Source: Saccharum officinarum
Taxonomy: Eukaryota > Streptophyta > Magnoliopsida > Poales > Poaceae
DNA length: 64,000 nucleotides
Assembly (NCBI GenBank): GCA_020631735.1
Contig: CM036231.1
Coordinates: 2,011,831-2,075,830, forward strand
Reading direction: 5' to 3'
Shown here in pieces: positions 1 through 11,256 of this stretch. Numbering within the stretch: the first letter of the stretch is position 1; every line of letters begins with the position of its first letter. The position numbers were made by a program, and so were the translations under genes. The notes under the pieces were generated by a model. The model saw only the letters and a program-made list of their open reading frames with translations, searched no databases and was not told the origin of the DNA.

Positions 1-380
1 CTCCACCCTGCGGGTGACGAAGACTAGATCACTTGGGCGTGATCATCTTTTATGTACTTTCCTGATGCTTTTATGGGATGTTGATCAACAAAACTGGCAG
101 TAGTTAAACAACTGGTGTGCGTTTGCTTCCGCTACTTTTATAAACTTGGTTTGTAATAATTGCGACTCCGTATGTGTAAACTTATTTCAGAACTACTTGT
201 GAAATGTAACGTATGTTGTTGTATGTTGAATGATGCGATCCTGGTTGTAAGCAAGTTGGTTTGAAATCCTTCGTGGTTTTGATTGACTACCGGGATTATA
301 TGGGCTCAAGTTCGAAAATTTGAGCGCTTCGGTGCTTGTTTTTGTACTTGTGCTCTTATAATTTGGTTGGTTCTGTTACA
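1..380 (+). mobile_element. 3' part of a Ty3/gypsy-type LTR
   Basis: The segment ends in GGTTGGTTCTGTTACA at 380, closely matching the end of the complete-looking LTR at 61757 (GGAGGTTCTGTGACA). Both share a body rich in 'cttccgctactttt' and 'ggtttgtaataat'-like stretches upstream of the end. No tRNA-primer site follows 380, so this is the right end of a 3' or solo LTR whose body lies left of the window. The LTR begins exactly where the reading frame of the neighbouring minus-strand PMD gene stops making sense, so it inserted into that gene. The matching target duplication lies outside the window and cannot be checked. Confidence 0.7.
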
Positions 381-2722
381 GTCATCGCCACTCGTTGTGT
401 CATACTGAAGTGCCTCATCCACATCATCCGCAGCCGCTAGACCCTTCCCTCTGTCCTGCAGAGTAAGAATAGACGAGGACGCAGCCCTGGTGTCGCTAGC
501 AGAAGCAGCTGCGGTGGACATCGTCTGGCTCCTGGACCACGTGGGGTTGTACGGTACGTCCAAAGTCGTGTCCGCACAGCTCAGCTTCTGAGCCAACTTT
601 TTGCAGCCTTTTTTCATTCTCTACAGGTTTAGATGACAACAACCATTATTAAGCGTGAATTTTAAAGGTAACTGAGTTGTAGTCACGAATGTTACTATCA
701 AAAGTACCTTGACAAAGGCGCGAAGAGGGTTGGTCTTGTCGTTCCTAGTCCGAAAAAGTTGCCTGGAAGCTTCCTCGGAGTAGTTCGACAACTGTTGTGC
801 CTACAACATCACACAAGGTTAACTCGATCATTTTGATTGAATTTTAAAACCCTTACCTCGTTTGAGGATGTAAGTGCAAAGTACTTACCACGTATCTATT
901 TAGAGGGGCCCTAAGAAGTTGTGTTTGCACCCTTTGCGCATCGTCGAACACATCGGCGATGTCATCCTCACCGGCCGCATCTACAGGCATGTTGGTGTAC
1001 GAGACCATGAGATGAGTCCTTGTACTTCGCTGCAGCCATTGCAGGTACTCCATCCATCTTGCCGGGTGATGCTATGGAAGTTCGTTGAGGTGGCGAGGAT
1101 GCCTGTTTTACCAATTAAGCAAATGTGGTTCGTGCGTCACCGCTCAATCCTTTTGCGTGGTCCGAAGCCTTCGATCGATCATGCATTGCCATATTGCATT
1201 AGAAATGAGGCACTTAAGTAGAATAAACATATTGGCATCGTACCCATGCAGCTTAGCGTTGGTGGAGTACAGCGGTGGAATTCCCTGCAACCTCCCGAAC
1301 TGTCTGTAAACCCTAAAAGGGTAGTGCATATCGACGATGTGGAAGAAGATAAGTGGCCCTTCGTAAAGCCACTCGTCCCCTTCCTCCTCACAGCGTGGAC
1401 TAAGGTAGTCCTCTAGCTCCCACCTAGACCACGGTGTCCATGTTACCTGCAAAGTCAAAAAACTTAATTTAGTATCAATCTCATTGATAGTGCCTTTAGT
1501 AGGAAATGTGGATTGAACTTACGTAGTTGTGTGTCAATACGTCTATCGCATCCGTGTACTGCTTGTACCTCCTTTCCAGCTCGCCCCTCACTACCTTAGC
1601 GTCTTTCCAGATGAAAAGGGCGGTGGGTAGAACATCTTCATGCTGCCAAACCTGCAAGTCACACAAACACGGTGTCACTAATCTCTTTAGTCGTATGAAT
1701 ATATCAAAGTAGTCAATGTACTCACAGGCAAATGCGGAGGTTTAGTAGGCCTCCCAACCGGAAACCGCTCCCAAATCCATACTTGAAGTAGGTATGAGCA
1801 GCCACCTAGGTTGGCATTGGTCGACTGGCGACGACAGGCGGTACAAAGCTGACGGTATGTCCAAGCAAGGACCGCGGTACCCCAGCTATAGGTTCCAATG
1901 TTCTCCAGTGGCTGGATAAGGATCCTCAAGAAAATCCAACTGATGCTGTCGCCTGAGGAGTCGGGGAATAAGAAAGCACCCAAGAAGTGCCACAACCACA
2001 CCTTTGTATACACCTCAACCTCGTGATCTGGAGCACCGATCGAAGGCCCTGCACCAAAGTGCTGGGTTATCCATGACGTCGACACTCCTGAGGTCTTCCT
2101 GCAATTACAATTGAAGCATTATTCTACAAAAATAGATGTAGCTAAAATGGTTGTATTAGTGATTTCAATGGGGCGCAAATATGAACTTACTTTGTGCCTT
2201 TAACTTCAGCCTCTAATGGCCTCCTACCACAGAACTGCTCCACCAAGTCTACCCAATTAGACTCGTCGACGACCCCAGTCACCGGATGACCAGCCAAACT
2301 AAGACACAATATCATCTTGACATCCTGCATCGTGATAGTCATTTCCCCACATGGTGTGTGGAAGGTGTGCGTCTCCGGTCTCTACCTGCATCATTACAAG
2401 TTTCTGGTTATAGGCAAGTTGACGGCCCAATTTTACAAAACAAAGACAATAAATGCAAAATACAATGTTACCTATCAACAAAGGCAGTAAGAAGTGCAGG
2501 GTCTAGTGTGGGGAGTGTACTGTTGTAGACCCGAATGATCTTAAGGAAGCCTGCCCGCTGTATGTAGGTCACGTATCGGTCGTCCCAGCTATGTACGCGG
2601 TGTGTGCGAACACGAAGCGCACGCAACGGCCTCTGCTGCTCCGACAAGGCCTAGGCCCGATGGTCCTTGTCGTAGTCCGCCTCAATGAGGCTAAAGCGCG
2701 GATGAGGAGCCCGCGCCTCCAT
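381..2722 (-). pseudogene. Plant mobile domain (PMD / MAIN-like) gene carried by a MULE, broken
   Basis: The minus strand encodes, in order, a start at 2722 (MEARAPHPRF...), the PMD N-terminal stretch with ALRVRTHRVHSWDDRYVTYI and IQRAGFLKIIRVYN (about 2645-2530), a second exon from 2385 with THTFHTPCGEMTITMQDVKM (to about 2193), and later exons at about 2100-1690 (WITQHFGAGPS, VWLWHFLGAFLFPD), 1678-1520 (LPTALFIWKDAKVVR), 1450-1144 and 1053-850, ending in a low-complexity tail at 617. These are hallmarks of the PF10536-type 'aminotransferase-like, plant mobile domain' family (MAIN/MAIL1, PP7-long form). Two in-frame TAG codons (2651-2653, where a tyrosine is expected, and 2382-2384, where the family has Trp of DRW-RPETH) break it, and an LTR truncates it at 380. 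PMD proteins are found both as host genes and inside transposons. Here the same-strand MULE transposase directly upstream indicates the transposon form. Confidence 0.75.
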
Positions 2723-2832
2723 CTTGCAACCCTGAACCTGCCTGTTTGAAAAAACAAAGACAACATTAATAACATTAGAATAATTAATAATGTTATAAAA
2801 AACAAAGACAAGTAAATTTGAAGATTAAAATA

Positions 2833-5600
2833 TCATAAATGCATGTTTACAATATAAACCACCTCTTGTCTCGCCCGCCTATGAAATCTAGCGTTATGAC
2901 CAGGATTCTTGCAAATGGAGCAAAGGTTCTTCACACGTTCTTCGTCAAAGTCCCCGCCACCATACATGTCGGCGCCGTAACCTTTCATATTGTCCATATC
3001 GCCTTTCAGTCGCTTCTTCTTCCTCCTTTCCTTCCCTACCTTCTTCAGGTCCGGATAAGGCACGTAGTCCTCACCATAATATGGAGGCCACTGCGACTCG
3101 TCAAGGTATGGTTCGAAACTCTTCTCCCAAACTTTGAGGGTGTTGGCATGGAGATACAAGGGGGACATGTATGGTGCAACTGTGTGGTCAAAACCTCTAA
3201 GCCAACAAGAGGTGATCATGTGTGAGCAAGGGGCATGCATGATCTGAGGGACGTTGCAACTGCATTATACTTTATCAAGATCGACACGGTACGTTCGCCC
3301 ACCAAATCGTTCGCCGCCCAGGTTTGTGCCCCCTCTAGCTAGTACGCAGAAAACAAGCATGTCCCATCCATAAACCTCGGCAACCTGTTGTTTGGCCAAT
3401 TCCTCAGCCTCCTTCAAATATTCGTGTGCAGCCTTCCCCCATCTTCCAAGCTCCTCTTCATTCCTCAGGGCTAGGCCATATCGCTTAACAAAATACTCAT
3501 TGCACTTCCTAAAAGAGAACTCAACAATACCATACATTAGGAGAGATCGAATGCCTTTGAACACACGATTAAAAGACTTAGAGGAGTTTGTTGTCATGAT
3601 GCCATACTGGAAGCCGCCCTCATCATATGCTAATGCCCACTTGGCTTTATTTTCCATCTGTTGGTCTAACCATGCCTTGCCAGCTTGGTTGAGCATCTTC
3701 TCTAGTTCTGCCATAGTCTCGTTGAACTCGCGTTCCGTACATTTATTACAAAGCTTCTTTAACTTATCAGCCACATCCTTCTTGCGTTGATGCCGCTAGA
3801 AATTGGCGGCAAAATGCCGCATGCACCAACGGTGCACTAGGGGCGGGTGACCATCAATGTGTTCACCGGCTGCATTAAGAATTCCAATGTGACGGTCCGA
3901 AATCAAACAAATGGTGCGAGAAGGGCCAAGCACATGAACACGGAGCAGACGCATAAACCATGACCATGAATCATTGTTTCCCCCTCCGCCAAAGCAAAAG
4001 CCATTGGCACTATCTGGTTCTCTAGGTCTACAGCAGCAGCCATCATCAATGTGCCCCTGTATTTGCCGGTGAGGAACGTGCCGTCAACAAGAACAACTGG
4101 CCGACAATACTGAAATGCATGTTTGCACTGATCGAAATACCAGAACACACGGTACAGAATATGCCTCAATGGGTTCTGAAGATACAACCCTCCTATATAT
4201 ATGAACGATCTCATGCCAGGGTTGAAGTGTTCCATCGCACACAAAATGCGTGGAACCCTGTTATAGGCTTCCTCCCAGCTACCCCAGCGAATTGCCAGGG
4301 CAATTTGCTTTGCCCTCCAAGCCTTTCCATACGTGACCTCATACCCAACAAATATGACTATGGTCTCCTGCAAGAAAGACATCGATACGTCGTTGTCCTT
4401 ATCTACAAGACCCAATATACGACGGGCTAGGTACCGAGCCATCAACTGCGGATGGTACCTTTTACCCTCATTAGTCTGGCATCTGTGCGGCTGTTCCACT
4501 GAAGTTACCTTCTACTTACCATCACTCCGCCTCTTTTGTGCATTCAACTTCCATGAGCACGGGAATCCAGCCTTACATAATATGTGGAATTTTACCTCCT
4601 TGTCAGAATGTCGAACCGTGTAAGGCCTATGATGACACACAGCATAGTCCTGAAGGAACAACTTCATCTCAGACATCGTATTGAAAAGCATTCCCTTCCT
4701 CAATATTAAATTTTTATGGTTGTACAATGATTCCTTACACATCTGCAAACCCGTGTCACAAACTGCCATATGTGACATACTTACATCGTTATAATTTGGC
4801 ACACCGGTAAAGGGCAAGCCAGCCTCCCTCAGCTGTGTAAGCTCTGCCGATGTATAAGAGGGTGGTGCAACGTATTGTTGTGGCTCCCTAACCCTGCTCC
4901 ATCCTTCATATTCCACTCCATCATCTGGATAACCGGTGACTAATGTGCTCTGACTCTGCATGCCATGAAGTACCTCAAGCGGTACTCCTACACATGGTAG
5001 GTGCACCTCCAGAGGGCATGGCTTCAACCGGTGCTCGCATGGCATGTGGACCTCCTTCCTCATTTCCTGAATCGTCAGAATCAGTGCTAACATCATCACC
5101 AATCATTTCCTCCTCTGTCGCCTCCTCTTCCTCCTATTCAAACTCGTCTACATCAAAATCATTGCTTATATGACCAACTGGAGGAGAATGAACCCGCTCC
5201 TGCGTCAAATTACCATCCAAGTCCATACTCTCTATAGTTTGTTGCATCTGCACACCACAATCTCCTAGAGTACCACTGTCGAAGGACGACTCCTCATTCT
5301 CAACATTCTCCAGCACCAACTTAGCCATGCCGACATTCAAACCTTGGATGACCCTATTGTATCGGGACCACTCTGCTTGGTTGCACAAGTCCATCATCAC
5401 ATAGTGTGCCCTATTCTTTCCAACATCGAACCTACCCTTTAGTGTGAAAGCCTCGCCAAACTTCAAACTCAAACGGTCACATAGATCGCGGAAACTAGGG
5501 GTGCCATCAAACCATTCCAATTCTTCATACATATCCTCAAACTGGCAATCCTCTCTCCTAACACTTCCTCCGTAAAAAACTCATACACCGTAATCCATCT
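2833..5600 (-). pseudogene. Mutator-like (MULE) transposase, degenerate
   Basis: Read on the minus strand, conserved MULE parts appear in order: an N-terminal block (GTPSFRDLCDRLSLKFGEAF, about 5500), a MuDR-type block with RPYTVRHSDKEVKFHILCKA (about 4580), the central transposase core with the first acidic residue in VVLVDGTFLTGKYRGTL (about 4080) and the second in LISDRHIGILNA (about 3890), a C-terminal helical region (3774-3265), a SWIM-like CNVPQIMHAPCSHMITSC (about 3245-3190) and a CCHC knuckle CSICKNPGHNARFH (about 2920-2880). It should cut and move its own element through a DDE mechanism in the nucleus. It is dead as written: in-frame TAG at 5134-5136, 4512-4514 and 3796-3798, and frame changes near 4990 and 3980. 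A PMD gene follows it in the same orientation. Terminal inverted repeats were not identified with confidence. Confidence 0.85.
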
Positions 5601-6104
5601 ACAAAACAATTTAACATCCGATTATCAACTGACCAATATGGTAGCACTAATTACTACATAACTAACTAACTAACCGTACTTACCTACCACGTAACTAACT
5701 TACTTAGTATCTAAATAACTAATATTAACTAATAACATCCGAATAACTAATAATCGTTAACTAATTAACTAATAACTAAATAACTAATACGAACCCATTA
5801 ACTAAAAACTAATATTAACTATCTATCAAAAATATCGTTAACTACAAATGATCGTTAACTAACTAAATAACTAATATTAATCGTTATCTAACTAAATAAC
5901 TAACTAACTACAAATAATATTAACTAACTAACTAACTACAAATAATCGTTAACTAACTAAATAACTAACTAAATAATTCAATACCTAACTAAATAACTAA
6001 ATAATCGTTTAATACAAAGAATATTAAAAAATTAACTAAATAAATAATAATAACTTAATAATATTTACTACAAATAAATAATAGTAACGATAAAATAAAA
6101 AAAT
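5601..6104. repeat. TAAC/TAAA-type low-complexity tract upstream of the MULE gene
   Basis: About 500 bases made almost entirely of irregular 'taactaac', 'taactaaat' and 'taataa' words with no open frame of note. It separates the MULE coding region from the GC-rich block that follows and lies where the element's promoter or 5' leader would be. Irregular slippage repeats inside a transposon are a reasonable reading. Confidence 0.7.
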
Positions 6105-6500
6105 TTACCGTAAAACGGGTTGCGGCGGCGCGACGAGGTTGGCCGGGCGGCCACGTGCCGGGGCCGGGCCGGGGTGCGACGGTCCGCGGCCGGGGTGGCG
6201 GCGCGGGAACAGCGGCCGGAGACGCGGCCGAGGGCGCGGTGGCCGGGGACGCGCCGGTGGGGCCGCGGCGGCGGGGCGCGGGGGACGGCGCGGCGGCGGG
6301 GGCGCAGCGGGGAGCGGCGGCGCGGCGGGGCGCAGCGGGGCGCGGCGGGGGTGGCCGGGGCGCGGGGGAGGGGCTCCGGGCGACGATGGCGGCTCCGGCG
6401 GCGGCTCGGCGTAACTGGGGCGCGGGCAACGGCGGCGGCGCGGCTGCAAATGCGGGGCGTCGGCCGAGCGGGCGTGGCGGGGCGCGGCTTTTATTTAGGC
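6105..6500. other. Extremely GC-rich block (5' region of the MULE)
   Basis: Nearly pure G/C, with many 'gcggcg' and 'ggggcgc' words. It is open in several frames at once, which is a composition effect. It abuts the AT-rich tract on one side and the palindromic repeats on the other, with a sharp change of composition at each border. It probably belongs to the 5' end of the MULE/PMD element. No protein homology is recognisable. Confidence 0.4.
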
Positions 6501-6695
6501 CGTGCCCCGCCATGATGGGTGGCGGGGTGTAACCCGCCATGATGGGTGGCGGGTTTGGCATACCCTACCCCGCATACACCCGGGTGGCATGCCACGTCCC
6601 CCGCCACGTGGGACCTGTACCCCGCCACCATGCATGGCGGGGTTCAGTGCATTTGCCCCGCCATGCATGGTGACGGGGCCAAACGGGTTAGATTT
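6501..6695. repeat. Four hairpin-forming palindromic units
   Basis: Four imperfect palindromes of about 20-26 bases share the core CCCGCCATGATGGGTGGCGG (two copies at about 6505-6555) or its relative CCCCGCCA-CCATGCATGGCGGGG (two copies at about 6618-6680). Each folds on itself through CCCGCCA/TGGCGGG arms. A fifth, weaker unit lies between them (ccccgccacgtgggacc). They sit at the far upstream end of the MULE/PMD element. Confidence 0.65.
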
Positions 6696-6976
6696 AAAAA
6701 AAAAATTCAAACACAGGTTAAATTTAAAATTTATTTTAAATTTGGACTAAAAATAAAAAAAAAACGTGGGAGGACTGGCACTCTCAGTATGGTAGTGCAG
6801 ACCCACAACCACTTGGACATGTATGGCTATGGCATGTGTACATCACCAACGAAATGGGCATCATGATCATGCAGCATTTTTTTGGGAACAAGATCCTGCA
6901 GGAATTTTAACCGAAAAAATTCCGCGAGAATACTGCAGGAATTTTATCTGAAAAAATCAGTTCGAACTTCGAATCG
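6696..6976. other. Spacer between the MULE and the RING-gene side
   Basis: Contains A/T runs (ttaaatttaaaatttattttaaattt) and a small local repeat (gcaggaattttaaccgaaaaa / gcaggaattttatctgaaaaa, about 6896-6955). I see no gene here. Confidence 0.5.
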
Positions 6977-7750
6977 TGTGTGATTAGGGGGAACAAGAAC
7001 AAGATCCTAGTACTACGTTCTAAAGGGACCTGAAAACAGTGGGACTACGTGATCTTGAACTGATCAAACAAACAGACAATTATTAAGTTCAAAGTAACAA
7101 CAACACTGTACACAGAGCGCGATTGATCTAAATCACAGTTAATCTAAATCACAGTTCTTTTTTTCCAAGATCAGACGACCATTTTCATCACATGCATTAC
7201 GTGCTGGAACCGCCAACACCAAAAATAGAAGTGCCCGGCGGCGGCGCCCCAGCAAAGTGCAAACGGCACAACCACAACCTCTGCCGAACTCTGCCTTGTG
7301 CGTCGCCCAAAGCGTGCAAAACCGTCGAGGCACCCGCGGGTTCTTCGTGCGCGTTTCGCCGTCCTCCGCTCTGCGCCACACAACACAAGGCCAGGCACCA
7401 CTCCACTAGCGTGGCAATGGATTCTGTGTGATTACGGGGAACAAGAACAAGATCCTAGTACTACGTTCTAAAGGGACGTGGAACACTGGGACTACGTGAT
7501 CTTGAACCGAGCAAACAGACAATTATTAAGTTCAAAGTAACAAAACTGTACACAGAGGCTGGCGGCAACAAAAACGCTCATCAGTTGCTCGCGCGATCGA
7601 GGACACGGCAAAAGTGCAAACGGCACAGCCTATGCCGAACTCTGCACACCAAAACCGTCGAGGCACCCACGGGTTCTTCGTCCGCATTTCGCCGTCCTCC
7701 GCTCTGCGCCACACAAGGCCAGTCACCACTCCACTAGCGTGCCAATGGCA
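6977..7750. repeat. Diverged tandem duplication, two copies of about 330-450 bp
   Basis: Copy 1 (6977-7425) and copy 2 (7425-7750) share two long blocks. The first contains 'aacaagatcctagtactacg' followed by a nearly identical stretch ending in 'ctgtacacagag' (6990-7119 and 7438-7558). The second contains 'ccgtcgaggcaccc' through 'ccactccactagcgtg' (7322-7417 and 7649-7743). Copy 2 has lost part of the middle. The pair lies just downstream of the RING-H2 gene, so it may form part of that gene's 3' flank or 3' UTR. No coding content is recognised. Confidence 0.75.
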
Positions 7751-7851
7751 TGGGCCGCATGGCTGGCGTGGGTCGACAGCGACGACGAGGCGCTCGCTGG
7801 GTCGCCCCAATCGAGCCTCTGTCTAGGCTTTAGGCGGCGGCGGCGTGGGGA

Positions 7852-8750
7852 TTAATTATTACTGGCGGCGGCGGCGGCGGCGTCGACGGCGGCGGCGGCG
7901 TCTACGGCGGCGCGGCAGAAGGGGCAGCGGGAGGTGCCCTCGAGCCAGGGCAGCGCGCAGGCCCAGTGGAAGCGGTGGCCGCAGGGGAGGTGCGCCAGCA
8001 CGTCGCCCGCGCGGAACTCGTCCAGGCACACCGCGCACTCCGCCTGCTCCGCCGCCGCCCACCGCGGCCGGCTCCACCGCATCAGGCGCCGCATCACGCC
8101 CTTCTTCGAGTACACCTCCCGCTGCACGCCCGACATCGCCGGAGCAAGCGCCGACCTATCGCCGCGTTCGTCCGCCGCGCCGGCGGCGGTACCGCGTCCG
8201 CTGGTGCTTCGGTGCGGTCTGCTCAGCTTTATGCTCCCCGTGCTGTGATGCCTGCAAGATCAGATCTTTAGGAGTCTGTTGTTGTTCAGGCTGGCACGGA
8301 ACAAACGACGACCTCTGGATGCATCGACCGACGTGTCGTGTCGGTTGGCAGCCTGGCAGGTCTACCTCTTGATGGCGGCCTCCCTCTTGCTCCTCAGCTT
8401 CTGGTCCAGCCGCTCCTTGGCCTCCCGGGCATTGCTGTCCAGCGTCCACCCGTGGATCATCTCCATCACGCCGCCCCGCTGCTGCAAACAAAAGCTCCCA
8501 ATTAAGAAACCAATCACCCCACCGTCTTTTACCGCTTACTGTGACAACACAAGCAAGTGATGGTTGTGATTCTCGATCGTACCTTGCCAGAATTGGCGGC
8601 GCCGCCAAGGCCAGCACCACCGTGGCCGGCCGCGTACAGGCAGAAGGAGGACCGCCTCGTGCCTCCGGCCGCCTCCGCCCCCACCCCCGCCCCGGCCTGC
8701 CGGAGCCGCCGCCGCCGCGCGCACTCCACGCCGGGGAGCATCCCAGCCAT
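7852..8750 (-). CDS. RING-H2 finger E3 ubiquitin ligase, three exons, 195 aa
   Basis: Modelled exons on the minus strand: 8750-8583, 8481-8366 and 8155-7852. All introns are GT-AG and the phases join cleanly (168+116+304 nt, 195 codons plus stop). Exon 1 gives MAGMLPGVECARRRRLRQ, a conserved N terminus of a small grass/plant RING family. Exon 2 gives the basic helix REAKERLDQKLRSKREAAIK. Exon 3 gives VQREVYSKKGVMRRLMRWSR and then the RING-H2 finger CAVCLDEF...LPCGHRFHWAC...CPFC, with the Cys/His spacing needed to bind two zincs. Such proteins recruit E2 enzymes to ubiquitinate targets. No membrane segment is visible. The C terminus is a short poly-Ala tail. Exon 2 starts at a tandem acceptor (GCAGCAG), so a one-residue splice variant is possible. 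The exact start is supported by the conserved N terminus. Confidence 0.88.
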
Positions 8751-9990
8751 GATGACCATTCACGCAGCACACCTCCGGTCCTCAGTAGTCCTCTACTACC
8801 ACAAGCCGCCGCCGCAGCAACGATCGAATCGTGGACGCGGCGAGCCGGGGCCCACAGCGCACCTAATTAACCGCGGGCGCGTTTCCGTGCCGAGGATCCA
8901 GCCGCTCTCGCGAGACCCATGCGGGCGCCGGCCATTTGAGGCAAGCGCTCGTCCGCCATCTCGTCCTCTTGCTCCTTCTGGTATGGATGGGGTGGGGTGG
9001 GTGACTGAGCAGCAGTGATGGCAGTGCCTCTGGTTGCAAGGATCCGCCCTCGCCGCGCTTTAATAGCCGCCACTCGTGTCATGACAGGGGCGGGGGCGCG
9101 CGGCGCGGCGCGGCCAACAACCTCGCCACGACTACATGGGGATCGAATCATGGCATGGGTTGGGTCTGGTGCGGCGGGCCCCGCGTCGTGATGGCGAGGA
9201 AATCCACTGGTGAGTGAGACTGCGAGAATTATTGGGGTCGGATCAGGTCGTATCAGTCCACACACCACCACACTGATGTGATCGCCGGCCGACCTGCACT
9301 GCATCTATTTCGCGGTGAAAGATACTCCTATGTCACTGCCACCTCTGGAAAGATCTCTCCCTGCCGAGTGCCGACCTGGGAGATACTCCTATGTCACGCC
9401 CATCAGGTGTTGCTGCATCTGAAAACTACAGAAAATTTCACAGAAACGCCATGGTCGTGGATGGATTTGCAGTGAGACTAAAAACACAAGCACGAGAAGA
9501 GCAGTGCTTTCGAGCTCCGATCTGGTGGTCAGTGCAACCGCAACAGGCAACAAGTCGAAAGCAGGGTTGGTCGACCAGTGAGATCGAACCCAACCATGCG
9601 ACTCGATACGAATGAATGGGCCAACCTGACAGAACAAAGTAGCGGACATGGTCCCTGAGATGAGTGAGCTCAGAGCGGAGCGTGTCGTGTCGTCGTCCGG
9701 TCCGGGCGCCCCGGGCCGTGGCAGCTGGTGAGAGGGACCATGCGGCGCCTTCGCCGAAGCTTCCGGGTAGCCAGACAGGACATGCATATGCATGGCACCC
9801 GCCATTAACCTTTATTTCCTGGCTGCTCGCACCGTGCTGCCCCACGTCTCGTTGCTATCGGCGCAGGCAGGACTACAGCGGTGTGCATTAGTGTGTTGTT
9901 AACCCCGGGCCCGGCCCGTTCCCCATCTCGATTGCTCACTTGTTCAGGCATTTGGCATTTGGCATTTCTCTATCGCTCTCCACTCTCCAC
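8751..9990. other. Upstream region of the RING gene, no gene seen
   Basis: Moderately GC-rich single-copy-looking DNA. A 17-bp word (agatactcctatgtcac) occurs twice near 9318 and 9380. It presumably holds the promoter of the RING-H2 gene near 8751. No protein homology is recognisable in either strand. Confidence 0.4.
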
Positions 9991-10918
9991 CCAGACTGGG
10001 CATTCGGTTTAAACCGAAAGTTCGGTTCGGTTTGTTCGGGTCTAGTAAACTTCGGTTTCCAGGGAGGAACAACCGATCGGTTGCCTACAGAAGTGAAAAC
10101 CGACGAGCTCGGTTTCGATTTCTTCGGTTCGGTTTTCGGTTCCAACCGAGTTTGTGACAGCAGAAGATGAGAGAGTTGAGATTCCGAGATTCGACACCAC
10201 GGCAGCAAGAAATTGAAGCGCCGACCACTGAGCATACCTCATTTATGCAGATGCCCACTCGATTCGCAGATGAGCAGAGGGCCAACCTGAGGCATCGCTA
10301 GCTGCAGTCGGCCGGTCACACTGCCTTGCTCCCGATGTGCCGCACTGCCGCCGGTTGCGGCCGTGCCACCCCAACGCACCGCAGCGTCGCTGGGCCCTCC
10401 GGCCACGGCTGTGATGCGGGGATGCGCCGCCGCCTGCTGGCCTCGGCTCGCCTCCGATGCGCCGCAGCCGCTGGCCTCTCCGCCCCCAAGCGCCGTCGCA
10501 CCGCTCGCCGCTTGCCCCTCCGGCCTCCGCCACGAAACCGCGATGCGGAGATGCGTCGCTCCTCTCCGGCCTCCGAGCAGATTGGGACGAATGCGGTGTA
10601 GCGTGTGGGGCTGCGGTCCGTGCCAGGGACGGGAGTCGGGAGGGATATGCTTGCGGCTGTGCGTGCGATTATTGGGCCTTGTTGGGCTCTTGCCTGTGCG
10701 TGCACTCTCCGTGCTCCTGTCTGCTACTCTGCTCGAATGAGAGTTCGGTTTGCACGGTTTTCGGTTTGATCGAGAGCAGCAACCGAAACCGACACTGAGC
10801 ACCGAACTTCACCACCACCAAAAACCAAACCGAAAACCGAAAACCGAAAAAAACGACATATCGGTTCGGTTCGGATCGGTTCGATTCGGCGGTTTACGGT
10901 TACAATGTGCCCAGGCTG
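9991..10918. mobile_element. Non-autonomous hAT- or Mutator-like DNA transposon with target duplication
   Basis: ACTCTCCAC occurs immediately before 9991 (9982-9990) and immediately after 10918 (10919-10927). The ends are inverted: CCAGACTGGGCATTCGGTTT on the left, and on the right CAGCCTGGGCAC when read in reverse. Both subterminal regions (about 150 bp) are packed with 'ttcggttcgg'/'aaccgaacc' words in opposite orientation. An 8-bp duplication would mean hAT, 9 bp would mean Mutator; the direct repeat is 9 bp but one base may be chance. The GC-rich interior has no transposase. Confidence 0.8.
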
Positions 10919-11256
10919 ACTCTCCACGCATCATGACGCTCAACTGGTGGTGGTGGCGGCGAATGGCGATAGGACAGACACTGATGAGTGATGGGCCTGC
11001 ACTGCGTTCAAAATGAGATTGGAATGCCGTCGCGGCCATGTGAGCGTGACCTGCCGACCATTGGGAGCCTAGCTATGCGTCTTTTGCTTCTATCTTTTCG
11101 CCAGACCACGTACGCGCGCGGTGTGTTCCTTCCTGAGCTCTCGAATTGTTTATCCAGACAAGTACTATACCATATCGCGATGATTGCTAGGTGTATCGTC
11201 ATGATCGCTGATCCCCGTATTATAATCTGATGATTCTGCTCACGGAATCGGAGTTA

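Noticed and set aside
6055..6561. Pro/Ala/Arg-rich frames on both strands
   Set aside because: Extreme GC content keeps all frames open. The products are low complexity.
10239..10802. Arg/Ala-rich frames in the middle of the hAT-like element
   Set aside because: No recognisable domain, lies between transposon ends, and composition explains the open frames. I kept it only as a possible captured fragment.
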